From: Gemmatimonadota bacterium
GTDB lineage: Bacteria > Gemmatimonadota > Gemmatimonadetes > Gemmatimonadales > Gemmatimonadaceae
Length of the DNA: 39,070 nt
Assembly: GCA_021324635.1 (NCBI GenBank)
Contig: JAJPIS010000106.1
Location: 1-39,070, forward strand
Reading direction: 5' to 3'
Shown: positions 16,102-25,185 of the stretch, in pieces
How the letters are laid out: every line of letters begins with the position of its first letter
Numbering within the stretch: position 1 is the stretch's first letter
Position numbers and translations under genes: made by a program
Notes under the pieces: model-generated
Databases searched by the model: none
Seen by the model: the letters and a program-made list of their open reading frames with translations, nothing else
What the model was told of the DNA's origin: nothing

Positions 16102-16743
16102 CTACGGGCCGCCGGTGTCGCCGTCGCCGCGCCCGTCGCCGGCCGCGCCGCGCCGCTCGTGCCACGTCTCGTACACCGCACCCTGCTGCCGCGGACCGGG
16201 CGGCGGATCGCGGAGCGGCTCGCACGGCACGAGCGCGGCGCGGAACCGCGCCGGGAGCTGCTGGTAGAGACGGGTCCCGTCACTCTTCCAGGCGAGCATC
16301 TCGTCGCTGACGTCCTTCACGATCCGGGCCGGATTGCCGACGACGACTTTGCGATCGGGGATCCGCATGTCGGCCGGCACGAAGGTGAGCGCACCGACGA
16401 TGCATCCGGCGCCGACGACGGCGCGGTCCATCACGACCGCATTCATCCCCACGAGCACGTTGCGCCCGATCCGGGCGCCGTGAATCACCGCGCCGTGGCC
16501 GATGTGGGCCGCCGCCTCGAGCACGACCGTGACCCCGGGAAAGGAGTGGATGACACACGTCTCCTGCACGTTGCATCCGTCCTCGATCACGACTCCCCCC
16601 CAATCGCCCCGGATCGCCGCCGACGGCCCGACGTACACGTCGCGGCCGATGGTCACGTTTCCGACCACGGTGGCGTTGGGGTGGACGAAGGCCGACTCGT
16701 GAACGACCGGCTGGAGCCCCTCGAACGCGTAGAACGTGGCCAC
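16102..16743 (-). CDS. paaY: PaaY, hexapeptide-repeat thioesterase of the gamma-carbonic-anhydrase family
   Basis: A 213-residue left-handed beta-helix protein. Hexapeptide repeats run from 'FVHPNATVVGNVTIGRDVYVGPSAAIRGD' (in pieces) through 'IGRNVLVGMNAVVMDRAVVGAG'. Metal-binding His residues appear in VIHSFPG, AHIGHGAVIHGA and nearby. PaaY homologues hydrolyse dead-end CoA adducts, notably 2-hydroxycyclohepta-1,4,6-triene-1-formyl-CoA, and so protect the pathway. The last 25 or so residues (ERRGAAGDGRGDGDTGGP) are low-complexity and probably disordered. It follows paaJ by 7 bases. Confidence 0.9.
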   Translation of the reverse strand: MATFYAFEGLQPVVHESAFVHPNATVVGNVTIGRDVYVGPSAAIRGDWGGVVIEDGCNVQETCVIHSFPGVTVVLEAAAHIGHGAVIHGARIGRNVLVGMNAVVMDRAVVGAGCIVGALTFVPADMRIPDRKVVVGNPARIVKDVSDEMLAWKSDGTRLYQQLPARFRAALVPCEPLRDPPPGPRQQGAVYETWHERRGAAGDGRGDGDTGGP

Positions 16744-16750
16744 AGGCCGC

Positions 16751-17977
16751 TCAGACGCGCTCGATGACGGTCGCCATCCCCTGGCCGACCCCGACGCACA
16801 TCGTCGCCAGCGCGTAGCGCCCGCCGGCCCCGCCGCCGGCGGTGCCCTGCTGGAGCTCCCGGGCGGCGGTGAGGAGGAGCCGAGCGCCCGACATCCCGAG
16901 CGGATGCCCGAGCGCGATCGCGCCGCCGTTGGGGTTCACCCGCGGATCGTCCTCCCGCACGCCCAGCTCGCGGAGACAGGCGACGACCTGGGCCGCGAAC
17001 GCTTCGTTGAGCTCGATCACCGCCATCTCATCCAGACGCCGCCCCGCGCGGGCCAGCGCCTGACGCGAGGCCGGCACCGGACCCATGCCCATGGTGCGCG
17101 GCTCGACGCCCGCGGCGGCGACGGCCACCACGCGCGCGATCGGCTCCAGACCGTGCTCCTGGACGCCGCGCTCGGACGCGATGAGCAGGGCAGCCGCGCC
17201 GTCGTTGATCCCCGACGAGTTGCCGGCGGTCACGGATCCCCCGGCGCGGAAGGCCGGCTTGAGCGCGGCCAGCTTCGCGAGCGTCGTGTCGGGTCGGACG
17301 AACTCGTCCTGGTCGAAGCGGCGGGTCGTTCCGCGCCTCTCGCCGGGCACCTCGACGGGGGTGATCTCGGCCGTGAACCGCCCCCGCTCGCGCGCCGCCG
17401 CCGCGCGCGCCTGCGTCACGCAGGCGAACCGATCCTGATCGTCGCGCGAGATCCGGTACTCCGTCGCGACGTTCTCGGCCGTTTCACCCATCGCGTCGAC
17501 GCCGTAGCGCTGCTGCATGCGGGGGTTGACGAACCGCCAGCCGATGCTCGTGTCGTAGAGCTGCGCGTCGCGCGCGAAGGCCTTGCCGGCCTTGGAGAGC
17601 ACGTACGGGGCCCGCGTCATGCTCTCGACGCCGCCGGCAATGTACAGGTCTCCCTCGCCGGCGACGATGGCGCGCGCGGCGTGGGCGACGGCACTCATGC
17701 CGGAGGCGCAGAGCCGGTTCACGGTCTCGCCCGGCACCGAGGTCGGCAAACCCGCCAGCAGCAGCGCCATGCGGGCGACGTTGCGGTTGTCCTCCCCCGC
17801 CTGGTTGGCGCACCCCAGAATCACGTCGGTGATGCGGCCCGGATCCAGCCGCGGGTGACGCTCGAGCAGCCGCTGGATGACGAGCGCCGCCAGGTCGTCG
17901 GGACGCACATCGCTCAGGCTCCCGCCGAACGACCCGATCGGTGTCCGTACCCCGTCGACTATGTACGCCTCAGCCAT
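16751..17977 (-). CDS. paaJ: Thiolase, 3-oxoadipyl-CoA / 3-oxo-5,6-dehydrosuberyl-CoA type
   Basis: A 408-residue thiolase. ATG 17977 ([15 protein letters not shown]) is preferred because GAGGAG lies about 10 bases upstream; ATG 17986 would add three residues. It overlaps the end of the thioesterase gene by 8 bases. The nucleophilic Cys is C90 in [12 protein letters not shown]. The second set is '[19 protein letters not shown]' (His) and [10 protein letters not shown] (Cys). '[12 protein letters not shown]' and 'LNEAFAAQ' are also typical. It cleaves 3-oxoacyl-CoA with free CoA, releasing acetyl-CoA, and is used twice in the phenylacetate route. The symbol rests on operon context; pcaF enzymes are nearly identical in motif. 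Confidence 0.92.
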   Translation of the reverse strand: MAEAYIVDGVRTPIGSFGGSLSDVRPDDLAALVIQRLLERHPRLDPGRITDVILGCANQAGEDNRNVARMALLLAGLPTSVPGETVNRLCASGMSAVAHAARAIVAGEGDLYIAGGVESMTRAPYVLSKAGKAFARDAQLYDTSIGWRFVNPRMQQRYGVDAMGETAENVATEYRISRDDQDRFACVTQARAAAARERGRFTAEITPVEVPGERRGTTRRFDQDEFVRPDTTLAKLAALKPAFRAGGSVTAGNSSGINDGAAALLIASERGVQEHGLEPIARVVAVAAAGVEPRTMGMGPVPASRQALARAGRRLDEMAVIELNEAFAAQVVACLRELGVREDDPRVNPNGGAIALGHPLGMSGARLLLTAARELQQGTAGGGAGGRYALATMCVGVGQGMATVIERV

Positions 17978-18530
17978 CGCTCCCATGCTCCTCAGTGCGC
18001 TCCCCCGTGCGCTGCCCCGTGCTCTGCCCCGTGCTCTCCGCGAGCAGCTCGCGCTGCGTGCGATAGACGGTCCCTCGAAAGATGGCCACCGTCGAGCCGT
18101 CCTGCTTCCGCACCATTACGCGATAGAAGGCCAGCCGACCCGCCACCCCCTCCTCCTCGGCCGTCGCCGTCAGCACGTCACCGACCGCGACCGGCGCCAC
18201 GTACGAGATGCCGTTCTCGATGCTCATCGTCACGCGCCCGTGCGTGTTCGACGCGAACGCCAGCGCGCTGTCGGCGAGCGCGAACGTCACGCCGCCGTGG
18301 CACACACCGAATCCGTTGAGCATCTCGTCCCGCACCGCCGCTCGCACCCGACAGGTGCCCGGCGCGAGCGCGACAACGTCGAGTCCGAGCCAGGCGCTGA
18401 ATCGGTCACGCGCCCGCATCGCCTCGACGAGCCGCTCGGCGGTCGCCTGGGCCGCGCCCGGCGCCCTGCCCCGCACCGCCGCGCCCTCGTCCTCGCGCTC
18501 CGGCCCCGCGTCGCCCCGGCGCCCGGTCAC
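17970..18530 (-). CDS. paaI: PaaI, hotdog-fold phenylacetyl-CoA thioesterase
   Basis: The start is taken as GTG 18530, which overlaps the paaH stop in a GTGA quartet. The product has 186 residues, longer than the usual 140 or so. The core carries 'FSAWLGLDVVALAPGTCRV' and the active-site segment 'NGFGVCHGGVTFALADSAL' followed by AFASNTHGR. PaaI hydrolyses ring-hydroxylated phenylacetyl-CoA that has stalled, which frees CoA. The first 35 residues (GRRGDAGPEREDEGAAVRG) are low-complexity. The C-terminus is a 12-bp repeat read as TGQSTGQRTGERTEE. Both ends therefore look like recent low-complexity growth around a normal domain. Confidence 0.9.
   Translation of the reverse strand: MTGRRGDAGPEREDEGAAVRGRAPGAAQATAERLVEAMRARDRFSAWLGLDVVALAPGTCRVRAAVRDEMLNGFGVCHGGVTFALADSALAFASNTHGRVTMSIENGISYVAPVAVGDVLTATAEEEGVAGRLAFYRVMVRKQDGSTVAIFRGTVYRTQRELLAESTGQSTGQRTGERTEEHGSDG
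17995..18042 (-). repeat. 12-bp minisatellite at the 3' end of paaI
   Basis: Four units on the plus strand, GTGCGCTCCCCC, GTGCGCTGCCCC, GTGCTCTGCCCC and GTGCTCTCCGCG, run 17995-18042. In frame on the minus strand they add a polar Thr-Gly-Gln/Glu repeat tail to the thioesterase. The array ends 9 bases from the start codon chosen here for the next gene's alternative ATG (17986). Confidence 0.8.
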
Positions 18531-19753
18531 CCGGGCGTCCCCTCGCCGACGTTCGCCCTTTGCCAGTCCCCGAGGCTCGTCGGCCCCTCGCGCACGATCC
18601 GCCGGAGCAGCACGCTCGGGCGGTACCGATCCTCGCCGTAGGCGTCGTGGAGCGCCGAGAGCTGGCCGAGCACCCAGTCGAACCCGAGCTCGGCGCCCCA
18701 CGCCAGGAGACCCCTGGGGTAATTTACTCCCTTGGTCACCGCGAGATCGATGTCGGCGGGGGACGCGACGCGCCAGTGGACGGCCTCCACCGCGCCGTTG
18801 ATCAGCATCACGAGTATCCGGTGGACCAGGCCCAATCCCGATTGCCGGTCCGTCCGCGGCTCGGGGCGCACGGCGCCGTCGCTGTAGTCGTAGAAGCCGC
18901 GCCCCGTCTTTCGGCCGAGCCGCCCCGCGTCGACGAGCCGCTGTTGGGTCACCGACGGCGTGAAGCGCGGATCGTGAAAGAGGCCCTCGTACACGGATGT
19001 CGTGACGGCGAAGTTCACGTCCTGTCCGATCAGGTCCATGAGCTCGAACGGCCCCATCCGAAAGCCGCCCAGCTCACGCGCCGCCCAATCGATCGTCGCG
19101 ACGTCGGCGATCCCCTCCTCGTAGAGCCGCAGCGCTTCGCCATAGAATGGTCGCGCGACGCGGTTGACGATGAAGCCGGGGGTGTCCGCGGCGACGACGG
19201 TGGTCTTCTTCCATCCGTCGACGAGCGCGCGCGCGCCGGCGGTCACGGCGGGGTCGGTACCCACCCAGGGCACGATCTCCACCAGCGGCATGACGGGCGC
19301 CGGATTGAAGAAATGGACCCCGAGCACGCGCTCGGGGCGCGGGCTCGCCGCCGCCACGCGCGCGATCGGCAGCGACGACGTGTTGGTCGCGAGCACGCAG
19401 TCGGTGCCGACGATCGCGCCGACCCGGGCGAAGAGCGCGCACTTGACGTCCATGTTCTCGACCACGGCCTCTATCACCAGGGCGCACGGCTCGAAGGCCT
19501 GGAGTCCGTCCTCGGCCACCGCCCGGTACCGCACCCGCGCGGCGATCGCCGACGCCCGGCTCCCATCGAGCCGCCCCCGCTCCACCTCCCGCTGCATCGC
19601 CCGCTCGAGACCCGTGCGGGCGCGCTCCAGCGCGCCCCGGCTCTCGTCCACCAGTACCACCGGGTGCCCGTTCGTCGCCGCCACCTGGGCGATCCCGGCA
19701 CCCATCGCGCCGGCCCCCAGCACGCCGACGGTGGTGCCCTCGACGAGCGGCAT
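18527..19753 (-). CDS. paaH: 3-hydroxyacyl-CoA dehydrogenase (3-hydroxyadipyl-CoA dehydrogenase)
   Basis: A 408-residue NAD-dependent enzyme starting at ATG 19753, 3 bases after paaG. The Rossmann fingerprint is 'VGVLGAGAMGAGIAQVAATNG' (in pieces, residues 9-28). Later 'LATNTSSLPIARVAAASPRPERVLGVHFFNPAPVMPLVEI' (in pieces) holds the catalytic Ser and His. 'DTPGFIVNRVARPFYGEALRLYEEG' (in pieces) starts the first C-terminal 3HCDH domain and 'KGVNYPRGLLAWGAELGF' lies in the second. It oxidises (S)-3-hydroxyadipyl-CoA to 3-oxoadipyl-CoA. It is shorter than the 475-residue E. coli enzyme but keeps both C-terminal domains. Its TGA overlaps the paaI GTG start by 4 bases. Confidence 0.93.
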   Translation of the reverse strand: MPLVEGTTVGVLGAGAMGAGIAQVAATNGHPVVLVDESRGALERARTGLERAMQREVERGRLDGSRASAIAARVRYRAVAEDGLQAFEPCALVIEAVVENMDVKCALFARVGAIVGTDCVLATNTSSLPIARVAAASPRPERVLGVHFFNPAPVMPLVEIVPWVGTDPAVTAGARALVDGWKKTTVVAADTPGFIVNRVARPFYGEALRLYEEGIADVATIDWAARELGGFRMGPFELMDLIGQDVNFAVTTSVYEGLFHDPRFTPSVTQQRLVDAGRLGRKTGRGFYDYSDGAVRPEPRTDRQSGLGLVHRILVMLINGAVEAVHWRVASPADIDLAVTKGVNYPRGLLAWGAELGFDWVLGQLSALHDAYGEDRYRPSVLLRRIVREGPTSLGDWQRANVGEGTPG

Positions 19754-19756
19754 CGG

Positions 19757-20545
19757 TCAGCGTCCCCTGAACGTCGGTGGACGCTTCGCCTGGAAGGCGC
19801 GCACGCCTTCGGTGTAGTCCGCCGTGCGCCCGGCGTCGCGCTGGAGCGCCGCCTCGAGCGCGAGCTGCGCCGGGAGGTCGTTGCCGTACGACGCGTTCAG
19901 CGCCCGCTTGATCAGTCCCAGCGCGTGAGTCGGTTGGGCGGCCATGCGTCGCGCCAGCTCCCGGCAGTGGTCCGTCAGGAGGGGTGGGGCAACAGTCTCG
20001 TAGATCATCCCCCAATCGCGCGCCTGCTGTGCGCTCACCCGATCGCCGAGCATCATGAGCGCCGCGGCGCGCGCCACGCCCACGAGGCGCGGCAGCACGT
20101 ACGTGCCGCCGTTGTCCGGGATGAGGCCGATCTTGATGAACGCCTGCATGAACGACGCCGTCTCGGCGGCGACGACGATGTCGCACGCGAGCGCGATGTT
20201 CGCGCCGGCGCCCGCCGCGACCCCGTTGACCGCAGCGAGCACCGGCTTCTCGAGCCGCCGCATGCCCAGGATGAGCGCGTTGTATCCCTCGACCACCGCC
20301 CCGAGGTCCGGCGCCGCCGATCCGTCGGGCGGAACAGCCTCGGCCAGGTCCTGCCCAGCGCAGAACGCCCGTCCCGCCCCCGTCAGCAGGACAGCGCGGA
20401 TGGTCTCGTCCGACGCGGCCCCTTCGATCGCATCCCGCAACTCCGCCACCATCCGGCGGTTGCAACTGTTCAGCACCTCGGGGCGATTCATCGTGAGTGT
20501 CAGCACCCCGCCGTCCACCTCACGGAGGACGAACTGGTAGTCCAT
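19757..20545 (-). CDS. paaG: PaaG, epoxide isomerase of the crotonase family
   Basis: A 262-residue protein, the usual PaaG length. It converts the ring-1,2-epoxide of phenylacetyl-CoA to oxepin-CoA and also shifts a double bond later in the pathway. Family features are 'VLTLTMNRPEVLNSC', 'AFCAGQDLAEA' (oxyanion hole), 'GVAAGAGANIALACDIV' where the hydratase Glu is absent as in PaaG, and the characteristic FIKIGLIPDNGGTYVLPRL with the catalytic Asp at about D144. It is the first gene of the operon, transcribed away from the molybdenum hydroxylase pair across a 205-base gap that should hold both promoters. Confidence 0.93.
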   Translation of the reverse strand: MDYQFVLREVDGGVLTLTMNRPEVLNSCNRRMVAELRDAIEGAASDETIRAVLLTGAGRAFCAGQDLAEAVPPDGSAAPDLGAVVEGYNALILGMRRLEKPVLAAVNGVAAGAGANIALACDIVVAAETASFMQAFIKIGLIPDNGGTYVLPRLVGVARAAALMMLGDRVSAQQARDWGMIYETVAPPLLTDHCRELARRMAAQPTHALGLIKRALNASYGNDLPAQLALEAALQRDAGRTADYTEGVRAFQAKRPPTFRGR

Positions 20546-20750
20546 GCGCGCCTCGGTCTCGGGTTGCGTGGCGGCCGATCGGGAGCCGCCGTCCTGAGCA
20601 GTGCGCCTGCAAGATAGGCGGATTCGGCTGTCTTCGCGGTGCCGCCGACCCGGGGGGAGGCGCCCTCGCCCCGCTCCGGGGCACGGTGTAAGATTTCCGA
20701 CAACACACCGGTTCCCCCGGCACTACGGGCTCTCGGCCCGGGAGCGTTGC
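20546..20750. promoter_or_regulatory. Divergent promoter region, paa operon and iorAB-like genes
   Basis: The only space for the promoter of the 12-gene paa operon (minus) and the molybdenum hydroxylase pair (plus). AT-richer spots resemble -10 boxes: TATCTT read on minus at 20611-20616, and TAAGAT on plus at 20689-20694. No convincing -35 box or palindromic operator was found, so exact starts are not assigned. No PaaX, PaaR or other regulator gene is adjacent. Confidence 0.35.
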
Positions 20751-21224
20751 ATGAGCGCCTTCACCGTCACCGTCAACGGGCGCGCGCACGCCGTCGATGT
20801 TGCGCCCGACACGCCGCTGCTCTGGGTGATCCGTGACCATCTCGACCTGACCGGCACCAAGTTCGGCTGCGGGATGGCGCTGTGCGGCGCCTGCACCGTG
20901 CACCTCGACGGCGCCCCGGTCCGCTCGTGCAGTGTTCCGATCGCCGCCGCGGCCGGCAAGCGCGTGACGACGATCGAAGGACTCGCCGGCGACGTCGGGC
21001 ACCGACTCCAGGAGGCCTGGATCGCCGAGGAAGTCCCGCAGTGCGGGTACTGCCAGTCGGGTCAGATCATGTCCGCGGCCGCGCTGCTCGCCAGGACACC
21101 GAGGCCGACCGATGCCGACATCGACGCCGCGCTGTCCGGCAATATCTGCCGCTGCGGCACGTACCAGCGGATCCGGCGCGCGATCCACCGCGCCGCGCGT
21201 CCGGAGGTGTCCGATGCGCGCTGA
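20751..21224 (+). CDS. 2Fe-2S subunit of molybdenum hydroxylase (isoquinoline 1-oxidoreductase alpha type)
   Basis: A 157-residue protein starting at ATG 20751 with GGGAG six bases upstream. The N-terminal plant-ferredoxin-type cluster uses C40, C45, C48 and C60 ('[11 protein letters not shown]'). The C-terminal helical domain binds the second 2Fe-2S cluster through C98, C101, C133 and C135 ('CGYCQSG', 'CRCG'). It moves electrons from the molybdenum centre of the next gene's product to an external acceptor. It overlaps that gene by 11 bases, so they are surely co-expressed. Family members oxidise N-heteroaromatics or aldehydes; the substrate here is not known. Confidence 0.93.
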   Translation: MSAFTVTVNGRAHAVDVAPDTPLLWVIRDHLDLTGTKFGCGMALCGACTVHLDGAPVRSCSVPIAAAAGKRVTTIEGLAGDVGHRLQEAWIAEEVPQCGYCQSGQIMSAAALLARTPRPTDADIDAALSGNICRCGTYQRIRRAIHRAARPEVSDAR

Positions 21225-23451
21225 GCCCGCTCCGTCCGTCTCGCCCGACACCGCGTCGGCGGCCGACCCGCGTCCCGCCGTCTCACGCCGCGACTTTTTG
21301 AAAGCCGGCACGACCGTCGGCGCGGGTCTCACGATCGCGTTCTACCTTCCGCCCGCGATGGTCCGGCGCCTCGCACGCAGCCCCGATCCGGCGACGCTCG
21401 CGCCCAACGGCTGGGTTCACATCGGCGCCGATGGCGTCGTGACGGTGACGGTCGACAAGTCGGAGATGGGCCAGGGCGTGACGACCGCCTATCCGATGCT
21501 CGTCGCCGAGGAGCTCGAGGTCGACCCGGCGACCGTGCGGCTCGCCGACACGCCGGAGAACCCGGCCGCGTGGGTGCGGCGTATGGGCACCGGCGGCAGC
21601 AGCAGCGTCCGGTCGTCCTACGATCTGCTGCGCAAGGCAGGGGCGACCGGCCGACTGATGCTGATCGCCGCGGCCGCCGGGGAATGGGGCGTCGCGCCCG
21701 ATGCCTGCCACGCCGACGCGGGATATGTCGTGCACTCGGCGAGCGGCCGTCGGCTCGCGTACGGCGCGCTCGTCGCCAAGGCTGCGACGCTGCCCGTGCC
21801 ATCCGATCCCCCGCTCAAGCGTCCGGAGGAGTTCAGGGTGCTGGGCCGCCGCGTGCCCCGCCGGGACACGCCGCTCAAGGTCAACGGCAGCGCGCGATTC
21901 GGCATCGACACGCGCGTGCCCGGGATGCTCTATGCGAGCATCGAGCGGGCGCCCGCGTTCGGCGGCACCGTTCGGCGCGTCGACGACGCCAGAGCCAGGG
22001 CGATGCCGGGTGTCCGGCGGGTCAGCGTCGTCGACTGGTCCGCGGACGAGAGCAGGGCGGCCCGGGCTGGCGCCGGCGTCGCGGTCGTCGCGGACCACTA
22101 CTGGCAAGCGCTCACCGCGCGGCGTGCGCTCACCGTGGACTGGGCCCCGGGCGCGGGTGCGCCGCTCGAGACCGAGACGCTGCGGGAGCGCTTCGCCGGC
22201 CTCGCGCAGCAGCCTGGCGTTCGCGCGCGTGCCGTCGGTGACGCCGCGGGCGCTCTGGCGTCGGCCGCCAGGACGATCGAGGCGGTCTACGAGGTGCCGT
22301 ATCTCGCGCATGCGCCGATGGAACCGATGAACTGCACGGCGCACGTCCGGCCCGATGGGTGCGACGTCTGGGTCTCGACCCAGGGGCAGACGGCGGCGCA
22401 GCAGGTGGCGGCGCAGGTGGCCGGATTGCGGCCGGAGCAGGTGCGCGTCCACACGACGTATCTGGGCGGCGGGTTCGGCCGGCGGAGCGAGACGGATTTC
22501 GTGGCCGAGGCGGTGCGGCTCTCCCGGGAGACGGGCGCGCCCGTGCAGGTGATCTGGACGCGCGAGGACGACATCCGGCACGATTTCTATAGGCCGACGA
22601 CGTACAACCGGTTCCGCGCCGGCCTCGACGCCAACGGCGTGCTGAGCGCCTGGTCTCATCACATCGTCGGGGCGTCGATCTCGCTCTCCAAGCACCGGGA
22701 GCTGGAGAACGGCATCGACGGCTCGCTCGTGGAAGGCGCCGCCAACCTGCCGTACGCCATCCCCAACATCCTCGTCGAGCAGACGGCGGTCGATCTCGCG
22801 ATCCCGTGCGGCTACTGGCGATCGGTCGGGAGCTCACACAACGCCTACGTCACCGAATGCTTCTTCGACGAGGTCGCTCACGCGGCCGCCAAGGATCCGT
22901 ACGAGCTCCGCCGAGGACTGCTGCGCGACCAACCGCGCCACCTGGGCGTGCTCGACGAAGCCGCCGAGCGCGCGGGGTGGGGGAAGCCGCTCGCGGCTGG
23001 CCGGTCCCGCGGCATCGCGGTCGCCGAGGCGTTCGGATCGTACGTGGCCGAAGTCGCCGAGATCTCGCTCACCGACGACGGGAAGTGCCGCGTGCACCGC
23101 GTCGTCTGCGTCGTCGACTGCGGGCCGACCGTCAACCCCGACACGATCGAGGCCCAGATGCAGGGCGGCATCGTGTACGGCCTGAGCGCGGCGCTCTACG
23201 GTGACATCACGATCGACGGCGGCCGGGTGCGGCAGGGCAACTTCAACGACTACCCCGTCCTCCGGATGAACGAGATGCCGCACGTCGAGGTGTTCATCCG
23301 GCCGAGCCGGGAGAAGCAGGGCGGTATCGGCGAGCCCGGGGTCCCCCCGATCGCCCCGGCCGTGTGCAACGCGATCCTGTCCGCCACCGGCAGCCCCGTC
23401 CGCCGGCTGCCGATCGTCCGGTCGGGGAAGTCCGGCATCGCGATGAAGTGA
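21214..23451 (+). CDS. Molybdopterin subunit of molybdenum hydroxylase (IorB type), Tat-exported
   Basis: A 745-residue protein starting at ATG 21214 with GGAGG six bases upstream, overlapping the 2Fe-2S subunit gene. A twin-arginine signal is visible ([22 protein letters not shown] at 25-26), so the folded cofactor-loaded complex is probably exported, carrying the signal-less small subunit. Aldehyde-oxidase/IorB motifs include [44 protein letters not shown] and the catalytic-Glu segment '[13 protein letters not shown]' near the end. The substrate is hydroxylated with water-derived oxygen. No cytochrome subunit or XdhC chaperone is nearby. Divergence from the paa operon hints at aromatic metabolism (inference). 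Confidence 0.93.
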   Translation: MRAEPAPSVSPDTASAADPRPAVSRRDFLKAGTTVGAGLTIAFYLPPAMVRRLARSPDPATLAPNGWVHIGADGVVTVTVDKSEMGQGVTTAYPMLVAEELEVDPATVRLADTPENPAAWVRRMGTGGSSSVRSSYDLLRKAGATGRLMLIAAAAGEWGVAPDACHADAGYVVHSASGRRLAYGALVAKAATLPVPSDPPLKRPEEFRVLGRRVPRRDTPLKVNGSARFGIDTRVPGMLYASIERAPAFGGTVRRVDDARARAMPGVRRVSVVDWSADESRAARAGAGVAVVADHYWQALTARRALTVDWAPGAGAPLETETLRERFAGLAQQPGVRARAVGDAAGALASAARTIEAVYEVPYLAHAPMEPMNCTAHVRPDGCDVWVSTQGQTAAQQVAAQVAGLRPEQVRVHTTYLGGGFGRRSETDFVAEAVRLSRETGAPVQVIWTREDDIRHDFYRPTTYNRFRAGLDANGVLSAWSHHIVGASISLSKHRELENGIDGSLVEGAANLPYAIPNILVEQTAVDLAIPCGYWRSVGSSHNAYVTECFFDEVAHAAAKDPYELRRGLLRDQPRHLGVLDEAAERAGWGKPLAAGRSRGIAVAEAFGSYVAEVAEISLTDDGKCRVHRVVCVVDCGPTVNPDTIEAQMQGGIVYGLSAALYGDITIDGGRVRQGNFNDYPVLRMNEMPHVEVFIRPSREKQGGIGEPGVPPIAPAVCNAILSATGSPVRRLPIVRSGKSGIAMK

Positions 23452-23473
23452 CGACGCACTGACGGTCCCGGCG

Positions 23474-23520
23474 CGATGATCACGGGCCCACTCGCTCACC
23501 GAGTGGGCCCGTGATCATCG
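23474..23520. terminator. Bidirectional hairpin terminator, 21-bp perfect stem
   Basis: Arms 23474-23494 and 23500-23520 pair perfectly over 21 bp around a 5-base loop, CTCAC. It sits between two convergent genes (ends at 23451 and 23539), where a shared terminator is expected. There is no long T-tract, so it may work by hairpin strength alone or protect mRNA ends. Confidence 0.8.
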
Positions 23521-23538
23521 GTGCCGCCGGGCGGGCGA

Positions 23539-25185
23539 TCAGGCGAGTGGCAACTGCTCGGTGGACCGGGCGCGCCGGCCGATGAGCGAGAGGTCGGGGG
23601 CCGGGGCCGTGGACCCGACCGACCCGTTCGGCCACTGGAGGCCGCCGGATGCCGCCCGGTCAGCCTCGGCGTGCATGTAGGCGTTGGCGTCGTGGACGAG
23701 CGCACGCGCGGGGAGGTGCTCCCAGAAGGGGCCCAGATCGCGCCGTACCCGATCGGTGTAGAACGATGGGAGGGCCGTGCTCTCCCCCGCGAAGTAGCTC
23801 CGCACCGTGGGGTCGGTGTCGAGCAGCCGTCGGACCGTGCCGTAGTACTCCCGCCGGCCATGCCCCTCGCTCGAGACCGCACGCACCACGTTCATCCAGC
23901 GGGGGATCGTCTGGCGGTTGGCGCGGAGGCGGCGCCCGATCGCCCGCCACGAGAACGTGTAGCTGACCAGGTCGACGACCCGATCGTAGAACGCCGGCCA
24001 CTCGTAGTGCATCGGCTGGACGTTCATCGCCAGGTGGTTGTTCAGGAAGTGGTGCGGGAACGGCAGCACCCGGCCGGCGCGCTGGAGATCGAGGTTGAGC
24101 GGGGCGGCCCGCCCGAACGCCGAGAGGAGCGAGTAGCCAGGGAAAGCGCCGGGGGTGAGGTCGACGAAGCGCTTCGTCAGCTCGAACGGCTCGGGCCCCT
24201 CATCGCAGTCCAGACCGAGCACGAAATTGGTCTGCACGTACGGGATGAAGCGCATCACCATGTTCACATGATCCGACACCTGCTTGACCTTCTCCATCCC
24301 GACGCGCTTCCCCGTCTTGGCCTTGTTCCCGAGCGAGAACCAGGACTCGATCCCCGGGAGCATGGCTTTGAAGCCGGCGGTCTGGAGCCGACGCAATCGA
24401 TCCTCGGACAGGAGCGACAGGCTGCTCTCGGCGAGGAAGTCGATCCGTCCCGGCGGGACCACATCCTCGATCGCGGTCAGCGTCTCGTCGAACCGGACGC
24501 CGAAGTTCGGGTCGTGCCACCCGACGCGTGGCCGCCGCATCTGCCGGAGGAGGAACCGGAGATCGCTCCGCAACTGGTCGGGCTCGAGCGGTTGATGGTC
24601 GACCGTGGAGTCGATGCAGAAGCTGCACGTGTACGGACATCCGAGGCTGGCCAGCATCGGCACGAGCTTGATCGTCGGCGCCTTCTCCAGCGTCTGTGCG
24701 ACGAATTTCCAGCGGGCCTCGAGTCCCGGGAGCTGTTGCGGCTGCCGCGGCGCAGCCAGCATGACGCCGATCGGCCGGTGAGGTGCGCGCTCACGGAGCA
24801 CCTGATCGACGACCGCGCGGTCCGTGAACCCCAGCACGTAGTCGAAGTACTGGACCGAGTCTTCGGGATAGCAGCGGGCGTGCGGCCCACCCAGGACGGT
24901 GACCGCGCCGCGGGCCCGGAACAGCGCGCTGATCGCGTACGCCAGCTGCGCGCTCTCGCTGAAGGCGCCGATGAACAGGACATCGGTGTCCCTCGGCACG
25001 ACGGTCGACAGATCCTCGTAGCCGGTGTAGCACACGTACGAGACGTCGTGTCCCGCCTCCTCGCACCAGACGGCGACGACCTGCGGCATGATGCTCGCCA
25101 GGTTCGCGTTCATGAGGCGTGAATACAGGCCATGCGCCGGGCCCGTCGACACCACGTCGAGGATCCCGATCCGAAGTCGTTGCAC
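23539..25185 (-). CDS. B12-binding-domain radical SAM protein, function unknown
   Basis: A 548-residue protein starting at GTG 25185, with GGGGGG seven bases upstream. Residues about 1-140 resemble a cobalamin-binding Rossmann domain (DVLFIGAFSESAQLAYAI, VTVLGGPHARCYPED), but the B12-ligand motif DxHxxG is absent. The radical SAM cluster motif is CPYTCSFC (C183, C187, C190), followed by 'GWHDPNFGV', 'FLAESSLSLL' and 'MLPGIESW'. The C-terminal 200 residues are not recognised. Members of this class methylate or rearrange unreactive carbon centres in lipids, peptides or antibiotics. No biosynthetic partner genes are adjacent, so the substrate cannot be guessed. Confidence 0.88.
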   Translation of the reverse strand: MQRLRIGILDVVSTGPAHGLYSRLMNANLASIMPQVVAVWCEEAGHDVSYVCYTGYEDLSTVVPRDTDVLFIGAFSESAQLAYAISALFRARGAVTVLGGPHARCYPEDSVQYFDYVLGFTDRAVVDQVLRERAPHRPIGVMLAAPRQPQQLPGLEARWKFVAQTLEKAPTIKLVPMLASLGCPYTCSFCIDSTVDHQPLEPDQLRSDLRFLLRQMRRPRVGWHDPNFGVRFDETLTAIEDVVPPGRIDFLAESSLSLLSEDRLRRLQTAGFKAMLPGIESWFSLGNKAKTGKRVGMEKVKQVSDHVNMVMRFIPYVQTNFVLGLDCDEGPEPFELTKRFVDLTPGAFPGYSLLSAFGRAAPLNLDLQRAGRVLPFPHHFLNNHLAMNVQPMHYEWPAFYDRVVDLVSYTFSWRAIGRRLRANRQTIPRWMNVVRAVSSEGHGRREYYGTVRRLLDTDPTVRSYFAGESTALPSFYTDRVRRDLGPFWEHLPARALVHDANAYMHAEADRAASGGLQWPNGSVGSTAPAPDLSLIGRRARSTEQLPLA

